The notes beneath the pieces are model-generated. The model ran no database searches, had not been told where the DNA came from, and worked only from the letters and a program-made list of their open reading frames with translations. 64,000 nt of DNA from Pseudomonas sp. MIACH (lineage in GTDB: Bacteria > Pseudomonadota > Gammaproteobacteria > Pseudomonadales > Pseudomonadaceae). The DNA is taken from assembly GCF_001269925.1 (NCBI RefSeq), contig NZ_LHVO01000060.1, forward strand, positions 62,001 through 126,000. Direction: 5' to 3'. Shown one piece after another: positions 1 through 8,209 of this stretch. The first letter of the stretch is position 1. Every line of letters starts with the position of its first letter. The position numbers and the translations under genes were made by a program.

Positions 1-111
1 CCAGGTCCAAGCGACAGCGTTGTCACCAGCAATAGGCCCGCGCGCGATCATAAGCGTTATGCGGGCTAAGGCCTGCTGGAGCTGTTCATGGTCGCGGCGG
101 TAAGCTCGGTG
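1..111. other. Window edge, no assignable gene
   Basis: No convincing reading frame is visible here. On the minus strand a frame opens at an ATG at 51-53 and runs off the left edge for 17 codons. It has no clear ribosome binding site and is too short to judge. It could be the start of the gene downstream of the IclR regulator. Confidence 0.3.
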
Positions 112-933
112 CTACCGCGTCGGCAGTGAATCCTTCCCGCTGACTGAGGTCCAGAGTGCCCAGTGCTCGCCCACTTTCACGGCTGAGCGTTTCAAGCTTT
201 CTATATGAGCGCCCAGGGTTTCCTCTCGCATGCGTGCGATGGGGCCGGCGATGCTCAGGGTGGCCACCGGGACTGAGCTGTCTGGCCGTGAGATGTCGAA
301 TATAGCTACCGCCACGACACACACGCCCACTTCACCTTCTTCGCGAACGACCGCGTGCCCCTCTTTGCGGATCAAGGCGATGTCATCAAAGATGTCGCGA
401 ATCGAAACGCGCGCATTGGGCCCTGCATAGTCTCGGGTGTTCTCGATGTCCCAGGCGGTAAGAATTCGCATGGCGCGCTCTTCGCGCATGGTGGAAAGCC
501 ACACTTTGCCCGCCGCGGTTGTGTGAGGAATGATTTTTTCATCCAGGGCGCGGCGGTACTGAAGACCTCTGGTATTTTTCGTGGCCTGTAGTACCCAGGT
601 CAGATGATCCTCAGCAACCTCCGCCAATCGAACGTGCTCGCCGGTTTCGCTGGCCAGATCGTCCAGCAAGGGTTGCATGATCCTGGCGAAGCCCGTTTCA
701 GTGATGTAGTTCGCGCCCATGCTGGGGATCTTCAGCGTCAGGCGGTAGTGATCCTGTTCGTCCTGGTAGACGTAGCCTCGTTCTCGCAGCGCGCTCAATA
801 TGCGGTGAGCCGTGGCCATGGCGACTTGGGTCTGCTCGCTGATTTCGGACAGGGCGAGACCGCCCGGATGGGAAAGCAGCAGTTCCAGGGTGTTGAAGTA
901 GCGGCCAATATGTGACAATTTTTCAATCCTCAT
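112..933 (-). CDS. IclR-family transcriptional regulator
   Basis: Cytoplasmic DNA-binding regulator of 273 residues, the usual IclR length. Residues 5-65 form the winged helix (ALSEISEQTQVAMATAHRIL is the helix-turn-helix). Residues 80-255 are the IclR effector domain, with the typical HTTAAGKVWLS stretch and the C-terminal VATLSIAGPIARM motif. It is the last gene of a minus-strand set after the MHS transporter, the shikimate dehydrogenase-like gene and the Gfo/Idh gene, so it probably controls that set. A perfect 22-bp palindrome (935-956) sits directly before its start codon. The effector is unknown. Confidence 0.93.
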   Translation of the reverse strand: MRIEKLSHIGRYFNTLELLLSHPGGLALSEISEQTQVAMATAHRILSALRERGYVYQDEQDHYRLTLKIPSMGANYITETGFARIMQPLLDDLASETGEHVRLAEVAEDHLTWVLQATKNTRGLQYRRALDEKIIPHTTAAGKVWLSTMREERAMRILTAWDIENTRDYAGPNARVSIRDIFDDIALIRKEGHAVVREEGEVGVCVVAVAIFDISRPDSSVPVATLSIAGPIARMREETLGAHIESLKRSAVKVGEHWALWTSVSGKDSLPTR

Positions 934-934
934 T

Positions 935-956
935 GTTGCTGGCCATGGCCAGCAAC
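935..956. promoter_or_regulatory. 22-bp perfect palindrome at the IclR gene start
   Basis: The arms GTTGCTGGCCA and TGGCCAGCAAC are perfect reverse complements with no spacer. The palindrome ends one base before the IclR ATG (931-933, minus strand) and lies in the 41-bp gap after the Gfo/Idh stop. It could be an operator for autoregulation, or an RNA hairpin that covers the ribosome binding site. No T-tract follows, so it is a poor terminator. Confidence 0.6.
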
Positions 957-974
957 CTCGCGTCGGGTGTGGGG

Positions 975-1976
975 CTAGAGCGTGATGGGAGCGCCACCAA
1001 GGCGATCTGACTCATAGGCAGCCTCGATGATACTCATGACGCTGTGCATCGTTGCAAGTCCGGCACCTGTATACGCCGTGTCTCGGCCAGGTGACAGGAC
1101 GTCGGTTACGAAGTTGTCGTAATACACGTCGGAGTTCAGGCTCATGTGAAGGTCACTTGCCTGGCCAGCAGCGTCGGTCAGGCGCATGCCATCCGGGGTC
1201 GAGCGCGCGTAGAACTGATCGGTTGACAATGAAAAGGAGTACTCCCGTTGCTCGGGAGTATTTCCGGGGTAGTTGTACCCCGTCTCGATGGTGCAGATGC
1301 AGCCGCTCTCGGTCACCAGGGTCATCATTGAGCCGATCTCCACCGCCGTCAGCTGCGGGTCGCGATACATGACTGCGGACACGCTGCGTATGCGCTCTGC
1401 GGAAATCTCCTGAACCAGATCGATGAAATGAGCGGCCAGGTTGATCGTGCAACCGCCCCCCGAGCGTTTCGGGTCCAGCATCCAGGAGCAGCTGTTCATC
1501 AGGTAGCGTTTGGGTGGCCCGGCGTTGAATCGAAACGACTGGGTTCTCCATTTTGCACCGCTCTGTAGCGCCGCTTGTTTGAGGCGGTTCAGTAATTCAC
1601 TGTGCCTCCAAACCAACGGTACCGCCACGAACAGACCTGCGGCTTCGGCACGTCGGTACAGGTCCAGCACTTCATCCTGGGTGAGCCCGCAAGGCTTCTC
1701 CATCGCGAACGGAATGTTGCGTTCGATCAATGCTATGCCCATGGCATACAGCTCATCGTGTGGACCAAAGGCGAACGCAAAATCAGCCTCTTCGTTATCC
1801 AGCAGGTTTTTCCAGTGATCGTACGGCTGCGCTCCGAAGCGTTGGGCAAGGGCTGGACCACGCGATCCCGTAGCGTCGGATACCGCCGTGACGGTCACAT
1901 CAGGCAAACGCTCGAGGGCGTCAAGGTAGAGTGGGGTGTGCCAGTGGCTGACTTCCAGAAGAACGACTTTCAACAT
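975..1976 (-). CDS. Gfo/Idh/MocA-family oxidoreductase
   Basis: Predicted NAD(P)-dependent oxidoreductase of 333 residues acting on a sugar, cyclitol or similar polyol. The N-terminal Rossmann half is followed by the family's EKP motif (E93-K94-P95, AMEKPCG), which carries the catalytic lysine. The beta-sheet domain covers about 125-320. The first nucleotide loop reads LLEVSHWHTP instead of GxGxxG, an atypical form also known from relatives with a GHWH loop. It is separated from the upstream aroE-like gene by a terminator-like hairpin, so it probably has its own promoter in 1977-2170. The substrate cannot be told from sequence. Confidence 0.88.
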   Translation of the reverse strand: MLKVVLLEVSHWHTPLYLDALERLPDVTVTAVSDATGSRGPALAQRFGAQPYDHWKNLLDNEEADFAFAFGPHDELYAMGIALIERNIPFAMEKPCGLTQDEVLDLYRRAEAAGLFVAVPLVWRHSELLNRLKQAALQSGAKWRTQSFRFNAGPPKRYLMNSCSWMLDPKRSGGGCTINLAAHFIDLVQEISAERIRSVSAVMYRDPQLTAVEIGSMMTLVTESGCICTIETGYNYPGNTPEQREYSFSLSTDQFYARSTPDGMRLTDAAGQASDLHMSLNSDVYYDNFVTDVLSPGRDTAYTGAGLATMHSVMSIIEAAYESDRLGGAPITL

Positions 1977-2279
1977 TCATTCCTTATAAACAAGAGAGCT
2001 TGACTAGCTTGCCGGTGCCCTCGGGATTGCAGGTCAAGTACAAAAATAACAACGTGCGAGCCGCTATTGCGAGGTTGCACCGCAGGCTAGCACGAGCCGA
2101 TTACGAACGGAAGTCAGTTTCGTTTTGCTGTGAAGTGGTGTGTTGCACTGAGCCGAGGTGCAATTTCGACGGGCACGCAAAAATGTGCACATGCGGGGCA
2201 TGTGCACCTCGTTGACGGGTTCGATAGAGGGTATTAAGCGGCGGGCAGGGTGATGATCAGAGTGGGTTATACGGGATCC
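1977..2279. other. Intergenic region before the Gfo/Idh gene
   Basis: About 300 bp without a gene. It holds the hairpin at 2178-2207. The rest is AT-richer, as expected for a minus-strand promoter. Small plus-strand frames here have no ribosome binding site or recognisable content. Confidence 0.5.
2178..2207 (-). terminator. Rho-independent terminator after the aroE-like gene
   Basis: Perfect 10-bp arms (GTGCACATGC 2185-2194, GCATGTGCAC 2198-2207) with a 3-base loop. Read on the minus strand, the stem is followed by ATTTTTGCG. It lies about 70 bp downstream of the shikimate dehydrogenase-like stop codon, so it can end that transcript before the Gfo/Idh gene. Confidence 0.7.
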
Positions 2280-3104
2280 TTACAATCCGCTCGAGTAGCG
2301 ACGCTCTATATCTTCGAAACCTAGAAAGCTTAATGCCAGCAGGGCTTGGCCCACATGCATCGGGTGGCCATCAAGGGTTTGGCAGCCACGCGATTGCGCT
2401 TCGAGCAGCAAGGCGGTCGGCTCGGACCGGGTGATGATGTCGACCACCACCGTAGTTGAGGCCAGCTGCTTTGCGTCTATCGGCATCGGGTCATCAGGGT
2501 TCATGCCGAGCGGGGTGGCATTGATCACGATGTCATGGCCTGTAGGATCTGCTGGGCCTACATGCACAGCGCACGGACTCTCTTTGGCGACACATTGCGC
2601 CAGGTCCAGGGCGCGGTGCGCATCGAGGTCTGAAATGATCAGCGATCGGGCGCCAGCAGCGGCAACCGCAAACGCGATTGCCCTTCCCGAGCCACCCGCA
2701 CCAATAAGTAGAACGGATTTCCCCAGCAGGCTAACGCCTTGGCGCTGCATGCCCAGCACGCAGCCAAGCCCGTCGAACACGGCACCCACCCAGCGCCCGT
2801 CGCTATCGCAACGAATGACATTGATTGCGCCGATCTGGCGCGCGGTAGGGTGAAGAACGTCCACAACGTCAAGCATGCTCTGCTTGTGCGGCATGGTGAC
2901 CAGAAGCCCGGCAAGGTTGCCCACGGCCCGTATGCCTCTGACAAAGTCAGCCAGGTCGCCGGGACCTACCTCCAGTGGAATGCAGACGGCGTCGGACTGC
3001 GCTTCGGCAAATAACGTGTTCAACAGCATTGGGGACTTGGCGCTCTTGAGGGGGGCGCCAATTAATCCATATATACGAGTGCTGCCGGTAATACGTGGAT
3101 GCAT
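2280..3104 (-). CDS. Shikimate/quinate dehydrogenase family protein
   Basis: A 274-residue member of the AroE/YdiB family, which reversibly oxidises shikimate or quinate with NAD(P). Visible motifs are the substrate-binding serine region KSAKSPML (20-27), the catalytic lysine in MPHK (K74), N95, the acidic partner D111 in FDGLG (housekeeping AroE usually has TDG), the nucleotide loop GAGGSGR (135-141) and NATPLGM. It sits next to a ShiA-like MHS transporter, which favours a catabolic role in cyclic polyol acid use over aromatic biosynthesis. No dehydroshikimate dehydratase gene is in the window, so the full pathway is not shown. Confidence 0.87.
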   Translation of the reverse strand: MHPRITGSTRIYGLIGAPLKSAKSPMLLNTLFAEAQSDAVCIPLEVGPGDLADFVRGIRAVGNLAGLLVTMPHKQSMLDVVDVLHPTARQIGAINVIRCDSDGRWVGAVFDGLGCVLGMQRQGVSLLGKSVLLIGAGGSGRAIAFAVAAAGARSLIISDLDAHRALDLAQCVAKESPCAVHVGPADPTGHDIVINATPLGMNPDDPMPIDAKQLASTTVVVDIITRSEPTALLLEAQSRGCQTLDGHPMHVGQALLALSFLGFEDIERRYSSGL

Positions 3105-3137
3105 GTCAACCTACTGATGTTGGCAGTGGCGCGCCAA

Positions 3138-3174
3138 TTGTCAGTAGCGGGATGTCGGAACCCACTACTGACAA
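3138..3174 (-). promoter_or_regulatory. Strong stem-loop between transporter and aroE-like gene
   Basis: Perfect 10-bp arms TTGTCAGTAG (3138-3147) and CTACTGACAA (3165-3174), extended by GGG/CCC after one mismatch. It fills the 91-bp gap between the MHS transporter stop and the aroE-like start. No T-run follows, so it is more likely an intercistronic stabilising or attenuating hairpin, or an operator, than a terminator. Confidence 0.5.
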
Positions 3175-3195
3175 CGTGCGCATTAGGACAGGCTG

Positions 3196-4623
3196 TCAGG
3201 AGCGTGTCGCTGGCACGGATGGAACTGCATTGGGTTGCGATTTGGAATTGGACTGTTCCTGCACCCGTTCGTATTCCTCTTTGGACATCGGAACCGCATT
3301 CGGGTCGCCGAGGTCCTTCAGGCGAATCCGGTATGTTTCGCGGGTAGTAAACGCCGCTATCGCAGAGATTACGCAGATACCAAAAGTCAACGCTCCGATT
3401 TTCAGCGGGATATTCTCAGTCCCTGGAGGCGCAATCGATACGAAAAGGGCTGGCAGAAATGCTGTGCAGGCTACGCCGATATTCTGACCAATGGCCATGC
3501 CGGTCACACGTACACGGGTACGGAACAACTCTGGGAACAGGCTTGGGAAGACGCCATTGAAACCCTGGTAAGCCACGCCCCACATGAGGAGCGAGAGTAT
3601 TAACGAAAGCCATAGGTTGTGAATGCTGATCGCATAGAGATACGCAAATGACAGAAGTCCACCGCTAAGAACACCCACAATTACCGGAGGCCGGCGACCA
3701 ATCCTGTCAGAGAGCTTGCCTACGAAGGGGATAAGTATCACGGCACACAGATTGCCTAATACCGGTATCCACATGAACACACCGGAAGGAAAGCCAATCC
3801 CGTAGGCCGGTTGGACTGCATAGGTTGCACCGAATACGGAGGCAACGATTGCAAGGACCGCAGACAGCGCCATGCAGATCACTCGTAACACATCTCGCCA
3901 GCTCTGCGTGAACACTTCTACCACAGGTAATTTGCGTTTCTCGTCTTTGTTCTGCGCCTCGGTGAATACTGGCGCTTCATGAACTTCACGCCGAATGATC
4001 CACCCGGCGACCAGCACCAGGGCGCTGAGCAGAAATGGAATTCGCCAGCCCCAGGCAGCAAATTGATCAGCGGGCATGAACTGGGCCAGAGGCAGGAAAA
4101 CCCCCGCCGCGAGTAGTTGTCCGGCTTGTACGCCTTGAAGCGTAAAGCTTGCGAAATAACCGCGACGTCCATCGGGGGCGTGTTCCAAGGTCATGGAGCT
4201 GGCACATGACACCTCTCCAGCGACCGCAAATCCTTGAATCAGGCGCAAAAAAATCAACAGGGCAGGAGCCCAGACACCGATCTGCTGGTAGGTAGGAAGC
4301 AGTCCGATGCTCACGGTCGAAAAGCCCATCAAGAACATGCAGTAGACCAGTACGGTCTTGCGTCCATGTCGGTCGCCCAGGTGCCCTAATACCACGGCTC
4401 CGATTGGACGAGCGATGTACCCAACGCCGAAGCTTGCCAGCGAGACGATGATGCCTACGGTGGGATTGTCTGTTGGGAAAAACAGCTGTGGGAAAAGCAA
4501 GGCCGCTGCAGTGGCGTAGATGAAAAAGTCGTAATACTCCAGAGCCGAACCGATCCAGCCGCTGGCAGCAGCTTTCCTTGACTGTCGTTTGGAATGAGGC
4601 TCAACCAGTGTGCTTTGACTCAT
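3196..4623 (-). CDS. MHS-family MFS transporter (ShiA/ProP type)
   Basis: Inner-membrane proton symporter of 475 residues with about 12 hydrophobic segments. The metabolite:H+ symporter subfamily signature is visible: the N-terminal GSALEYYDFFIYATAAALLF stretch and the loop GDRHGRK between helices 2 and 3, with a second copy (SDRIGRRPP) in the other half. It is the first gene of the minus-strand set with the shikimate dehydrogenase-like gene, so a shikimate, quinate or related organic acid is a plausible substrate. That is inference from context. A possible IclR-type operator lies at 4656-4685. Confidence 0.9.
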   Translation of the reverse strand: MSQSTLVEPHSKRQSRKAAASGWIGSALEYYDFFIYATAAALLFPQLFFPTDNPTVGIIVSLASFGVGYIARPIGAVVLGHLGDRHGRKTVLVYCMFLMGFSTVSIGLLPTYQQIGVWAPALLIFLRLIQGFAVAGEVSCASSMTLEHAPDGRRGYFASFTLQGVQAGQLLAAGVFLPLAQFMPADQFAAWGWRIPFLLSALVLVAGWIIRREVHEAPVFTEAQNKDEKRKLPVVEVFTQSWRDVLRVICMALSAVLAIVASVFGATYAVQPAYGIGFPSGVFMWIPVLGNLCAVILIPFVGKLSDRIGRRPPVIVGVLSGGLLSFAYLYAISIHNLWLSLILSLLMWGVAYQGFNGVFPSLFPELFRTRVRVTGMAIGQNIGVACTAFLPALFVSIAPPGTENIPLKIGALTFGICVISAIAAFTTRETYRIRLKDLGDPNAVPMSKEEYERVQEQSNSKSQPNAVPSVPATRS

Positions 4624-4655
4624 GACGTGTCTCCGTCTTTTGGATTTTTATTGTT

Positions 4656-4685
4656 GTAACCGTGTTCCATTAGTAATGTTGTTAC
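4656..4685. promoter_or_regulatory. Candidate IclR-type operator before the MHS transporter
   Basis: GTAAC (4656-4660) and GTTAC (4681-4685) bracket GTTCCATTA (4664-4672) and AATGTTG (4675-4681). The latter two words recur near the other IclR gene (10722-10742) with a spacing of 5 instead of 2. The site is 33-62 bp upstream of the transporter start on the minus strand. Confidence 0.4.
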
Positions 4686-4870
4686 TTTTTGGAAGCGGTT
4701 GTCAAGGAGCCGTTGGCTGGATCAGTCAGTGATAAATTCAGCCATGATTTAGGCGACGAATCTCTCAATGCTGGCGTCGCCAACGTGCGAAAGCAGCGGT
4801 TATCAGTCGTGCACAGCAACCTGACAGGAGGACAAAAATCTTCCGCCTGTCGGGTGCCTTTGAGGTTGTC

Positions 4871-4894
4871 TACAGGCCTGATAGCACGCCTGTA
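4871..4894 (-). terminator. Weak hairpin after the aldehyde dehydrogenase gene
   Basis: Arms TACAGGC (4871-4877) and GCCTGTA (4888-4894) lie 4 bp after the stop codon on the minus strand. There is no T-tract, so termination here is uncertain. Confidence 0.3.
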
Positions 4895-4897
4895 GGC

Positions 4898-6478
4898 TTA
4901 CAAGCTGTCTCGAGAAAGATGCCCGTCTACCAGTCTGAAAATGTTCAACGGATTGGCGTTCTTGAGAGCATCGGGCAGCAATGCGTCAGGGTAATTTTGA
5001 AAGCAGACAGGTCTCAGGAAGCGATCGATAGCCAACGTGCCGACCGAGGTGCCGCGACTGTCGGACGTCGCCGGATAAGGACCGCCGTGCACCATGGAAT
5101 CGCAGACCTCGACACCCGTTGGGTAGCCATTGATGAGGATGCGGCCGACCTTCACCTCCAACAAAGCAGTCAACTCTGCGAATTGCGTCAGGTCTTCTGG
5201 CTCTCCGATCAAGGTTGCGGTCAATTGCCCGTGAAGGGCATGGATGGCAGCGTTGAGCTGTGCCTGGTCAGTGACCTCGATGAAGATAGAGGTGGGGCCG
5301 AAGATTTCCTCTTGAAGAACCTTGTCGCCGTTAAGCAGCAACTCTACGTCGGCCTTGAACAACTGCGGCTGGGCTTGGTGTCCCTGTTGGTTGCTGCCAG
5401 CCAGGTGCACGATGCCGGGGTGCGCGTGCAGGTTCTGCAAGCCAGCCGCATAGCTACGCAGGGTGCCTGCGTTGAGCATTGTCTGTGCCGGTTGGTCGCC
5501 TATCAGCGCCGCCACTCTATTCTGGAAGGCACTGAATGCATCCGAGCGAATGCCAACCACCAGTCCGGGATTGGTGCAGAACTGCCCACAACCTTGAACC
5601 ACCGAGGCGGCAAGATCGTGAGCGATACTGTCGGCCCGACGCGAGAGGGCCTGGGGCAGGATCACCACCGGGTTGATGCTCGACATCTCGGCGAAGACTG
5701 GAATGGGCTCGGGGCGAGCGGCGGCCATGTCGCACAATGCTCGACCACCTTTGAGTGAACCGGTAAAACCAACGCCCTTGATGAGCGGGTGTTTGACCAA
5801 GGCTTCGCCTACGCCACTGCCATAAATCATATTGAAGACACCGGCGGGCATGCCGCTGCGCTCGGCCGCGCGGATGATCGCGTTGGCAACCTGTTCTGCC
5901 GTCGCCATGTGGCCGCTGTGGGCTTTGAAGATCACCGGACAACCTGCCGCGAGCGCGGAGGCGGTATCGCCGCCGGCCGTGGAGAAAGCCAACGGGAAAT
6001 TACTTGCACCAAACACAGCAACCGGACCGATTGCGGTGCGGTACTGGCGGAGGTCAGGGCGTGGCAACGGCTTGCGTAGTGGTAACGCTTGGTCGATGCG
6101 AGCGCCATAGAAGTCACCGCGCCGCAGTACGTTTGCAAACAGGCGCATTTGGCCACTGGTACGTGCGCGTTCGCCTTGGATACGAGCTGCAGGCAATGCT
6201 GTTTCACGGCAAACCAGGGCAATAAACTCATCGTCCAAAGCCTCCAGTTCTTCAGCGATGGCATCGAGGAATTCAGCCCGTTTGTTCGCGCTCAGGCTGC
6301 GGTAGCTGGAAAAGGCGTTGTTGGCTGCGCAAGCAGCATCCTCGATTTCTTGCGGCGTCGCCTGGTGGAAGGCATAGGGCAAGGTTTCCCCGGTGCTGGC
6401 ATCCACACTCTTGACGATGATACTGCCGGCGGCGCTGCGCTGACCGCCGATAAAATTCTGGCCGGTGATGAGGGACAT
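4898..6478 (-). CDS. NADP-type 2,5-dioxovalerate (ketoglutarate semialdehyde) dehydrogenase
   Basis: A 526-residue aldehyde dehydrogenase. Motifs: GASNFPLAFSTAGGD (158-171, with N160), K185 in IFKAHSGH, the E264 general base in FAEMSSINP, and the nucleophile C301 in GQFCTNPG. The ASNFPLAFS and AHSGH forms are typical of the KGSADH group that converts 2-oxoglutarate semialdehyde to 2-oxoglutarate. The start at 6478 is chosen over 6532 because GGAG precedes it and the conserved N-terminus begins there. It is 60 bp downstream of the UxaA-type dehydratase, likely one transcript. It would be the last step of a sugar-acid route. Confidence 0.9.
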   Translation of the reverse strand: MSLITGQNFIGGQRSAAGSIIVKSVDASTGETLPYAFHQATPQEIEDAACAANNAFSSYRSLSANKRAEFLDAIAEELEALDDEFIALVCRETALPAARIQGERARTSGQMRLFANVLRRGDFYGARIDQALPLRKPLPRPDLRQYRTAIGPVAVFGASNFPLAFSTAGGDTASALAAGCPVIFKAHSGHMATAEQVANAIIRAAERSGMPAGVFNMIYGSGVGEALVKHPLIKGVGFTGSLKGGRALCDMAAARPEPIPVFAEMSSINPVVILPQALSRRADSIAHDLAASVVQGCGQFCTNPGLVVGIRSDAFSAFQNRVAALIGDQPAQTMLNAGTLRSYAAGLQNLHAHPGIVHLAGSNQQGHQAQPQLFKADVELLLNGDKVLQEEIFGPTSIFIEVTDQAQLNAAIHALHGQLTATLIGEPEDLTQFAELTALLEVKVGRILINGYPTGVEVCDSMVHGGPYPATSDSRGTSVGTLAIDRFLRPVCFQNYPDALLPDALKNANPLNIFRLVDGHLSRDSL

Positions 6479-6538
6479 CGTTGTCTCCAGGATGAATGTG
6501 CAAGAGATAGCTGGGCAAGGCGTTCCCAGCACTGAAAA

Positions 6539-8086
6539 TCAGGTGACGGCGCCGATCTGCCAAGGCACGAACTCATTTTGTCCGTATCCGTGTTGTTCGC
6601 TCATGCTGCGCTCGCCCGAGGCTATGCGCAGCATGGTTTCAAAGATCGCCGCACCGCACGCTTCGATGGTCAACGTGTCTTCGGCTATTTCGCCGCAGTT
6701 GATGTCCATGTCTTCTCGCTGACGCGCCCACAAGGCGCTGTTAGTCGCCAGCTTTATTGATGGGGCAGGGGCACAGCCATAGGCCGACCCGCGCCCGGTG
6801 GTAAACGCAATCAGGTTGGCGCCACCGGCGACCTGGCCGGTTGCGGAGACGGGGTCATAGCCAGGGGTGTCCATGAAAACCAGGCCGCTGGCAGTAACGG
6901 ACTGGGCATATTCGTAGACATCCATCAGGTTGCTGGAGCCCGCCTTTGCCACTGCGCCCAGCGACTTTTCCAGAATGGTGGTCAAGCCACCGGCCTTGTT
7001 GCCGGCAGAGGGGTTATTGTTCAACTCGGCCCCCATACGCTCGCAGTAGCGTTCCCACCAATGAATTCGAGCGATAAGTTTTTCGCCGACTTCACGGCTG
7101 ACAGCCCGACGTGTCAGCAAGTGTTCGGCACCGTATATTTCAGGGGTTTCAGAAAGAATCGCAGTACCGCCGCAGGCGACCAGGCGATCCACTGCATTGC
7201 CCAACGCGGGGTTGGCAGTAATACCTGAGTAGCCATCCGAGCCACCACACTGAAGCCCAACGATCAGATGTCGAGCGCTGACCGATTCACGTTGAATTCG
7301 ATTGGCTTCGCCGAGCAGTTCCTTCACGTGGTCAATGCCACTGGCGATGGCCTTGGACGTACCGCCACTGTCCTGAATGTTGAACGTGCGCAAGGTATTA
7401 CTACGGGTGAGTCCTTGCGTCGTGAGTAATGAGTCGATTTGGTTCGTCTCGCAGCCCAACCCGATGACCAGCACGGCGGCAAAGTTGGCGTGGGTCGCAT
7501 ATCCCGCCAATGTCCGACGCAACAGGTTCAAACCGTCGCCCGCAGGATCAACGGCGCAGCCGGCAGAATGGGTGAGCGCAACAACACCGTCGACGTTTGG
7601 ATACGCTTGCAGTGCAGCGGGATTGATGTCCCGACGAAAATGGTCTGCGATGGCCCGCGCGACTGTGGCAGAGCAATTCACTGAGGTAAGAATGCCGATG
7701 TAGTTGCGCGTGGCGACGCGTCCATCCGGGCGTACGATACCCATGAACGATGGGGCTTCACTCGGCTTGACCTGGGGCTTGGCATCGACGCTGAACGCAT
7801 AATCCCGAGCGAAGTCCCCCATGGCCAGGTTATGCACATGGATATGCTCGCCGGCTTCTATGTCGACAACGGCAAAACCAATGATTTGCCCATAGCGCCT
7901 CACCGGTTGACCGGCTTCGATACGCCGGGAGGCCACTTTATGGCCCGGCACAATCGCTTGAAGGACTGTCACGCCCTCCTGCTCAAGGATTTCGCCCGCG
8001 ACCAGCGGTCGGCGTGCGATCAGCACATCGTCCAGCGGGTTCAAACGCAGCACAGCTGCTGCGCCGGTTTTCATGATCAGTTCCAT
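6539..8086 (-). CDS. UxaA/GarD-family sugar-acid dehydratase
   Basis: A 515-residue hydro-lyase with an N-terminal SAF domain (about 1-95) and a C-terminal altronate/galactarate dehydratase domain beginning near GIVRPDGRVATRNYIGIL. Family members dehydrate altronate, galactarate or related aldonates and aldarates to 2-keto-3-deoxy acids, using a metal. The length matches GarD (about 520) and full-length UxaA. The start at 8086 has GAGGA five bases upstream; the longer frame from 8122 lacks such a site. With the KGSADH gene and the AraD1-like gene it makes a consistent three-step set. Substrate not determined. Confidence 0.87.
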   Translation of the reverse strand: MELIMKTGAAAVLRLNPLDDVLIARRPLVAGEILEQEGVTVLQAIVPGHKVASRRIEAGQPVRRYGQIIGFAVVDIEAGEHIHVHNLAMGDFARDYAFSVDAKPQVKPSEAPSFMGIVRPDGRVATRNYIGILTSVNCSATVARAIADHFRRDINPAALQAYPNVDGVVALTHSAGCAVDPAGDGLNLLRRTLAGYATHANFAAVLVIGLGCETNQIDSLLTTQGLTRSNTLRTFNIQDSGGTSKAIASGIDHVKELLGEANRIQRESVSARHLIVGLQCGGSDGYSGITANPALGNAVDRLVACGGTAILSETPEIYGAEHLLTRRAVSREVGEKLIARIHWWERYCERMGAELNNNPSAGNKAGGLTTILEKSLGAVAKAGSSNLMDVYEYAQSVTASGLVFMDTPGYDPVSATGQVAGGANLIAFTTGRGSAYGCAPAPSIKLATNSALWARQREDMDINCGEIAEDTLTIEACGAAIFETMLRIASGERSMSEQHGYGQNEFVPWQIGAVT

Positions 8087-8140
8087 CGCATCCTCACGGG
8101 CTGCTGGGTGGTGCGCGGTCACTCATAGCGCCGCACTTTT

Positions 8141-8150
8141 GTGCCGGCAC
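8141..8150. promoter_or_regulatory. Palindrome upstream of the UxaA-type gene
   Basis: A 10-bp perfect palindrome, GTGCCGGCAC, lies 55-64 bp upstream of the dehydratase start in the only gap between it and the LysR gene. It is a candidate regulator site only because of its position. Confidence 0.25.
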
Positions 8151-8209
8151 TATAGGATTCATAGAAATGGCTGCCTAATGAGAGCTTTCGATTGCTCGAT
8201 AACTTTGCC

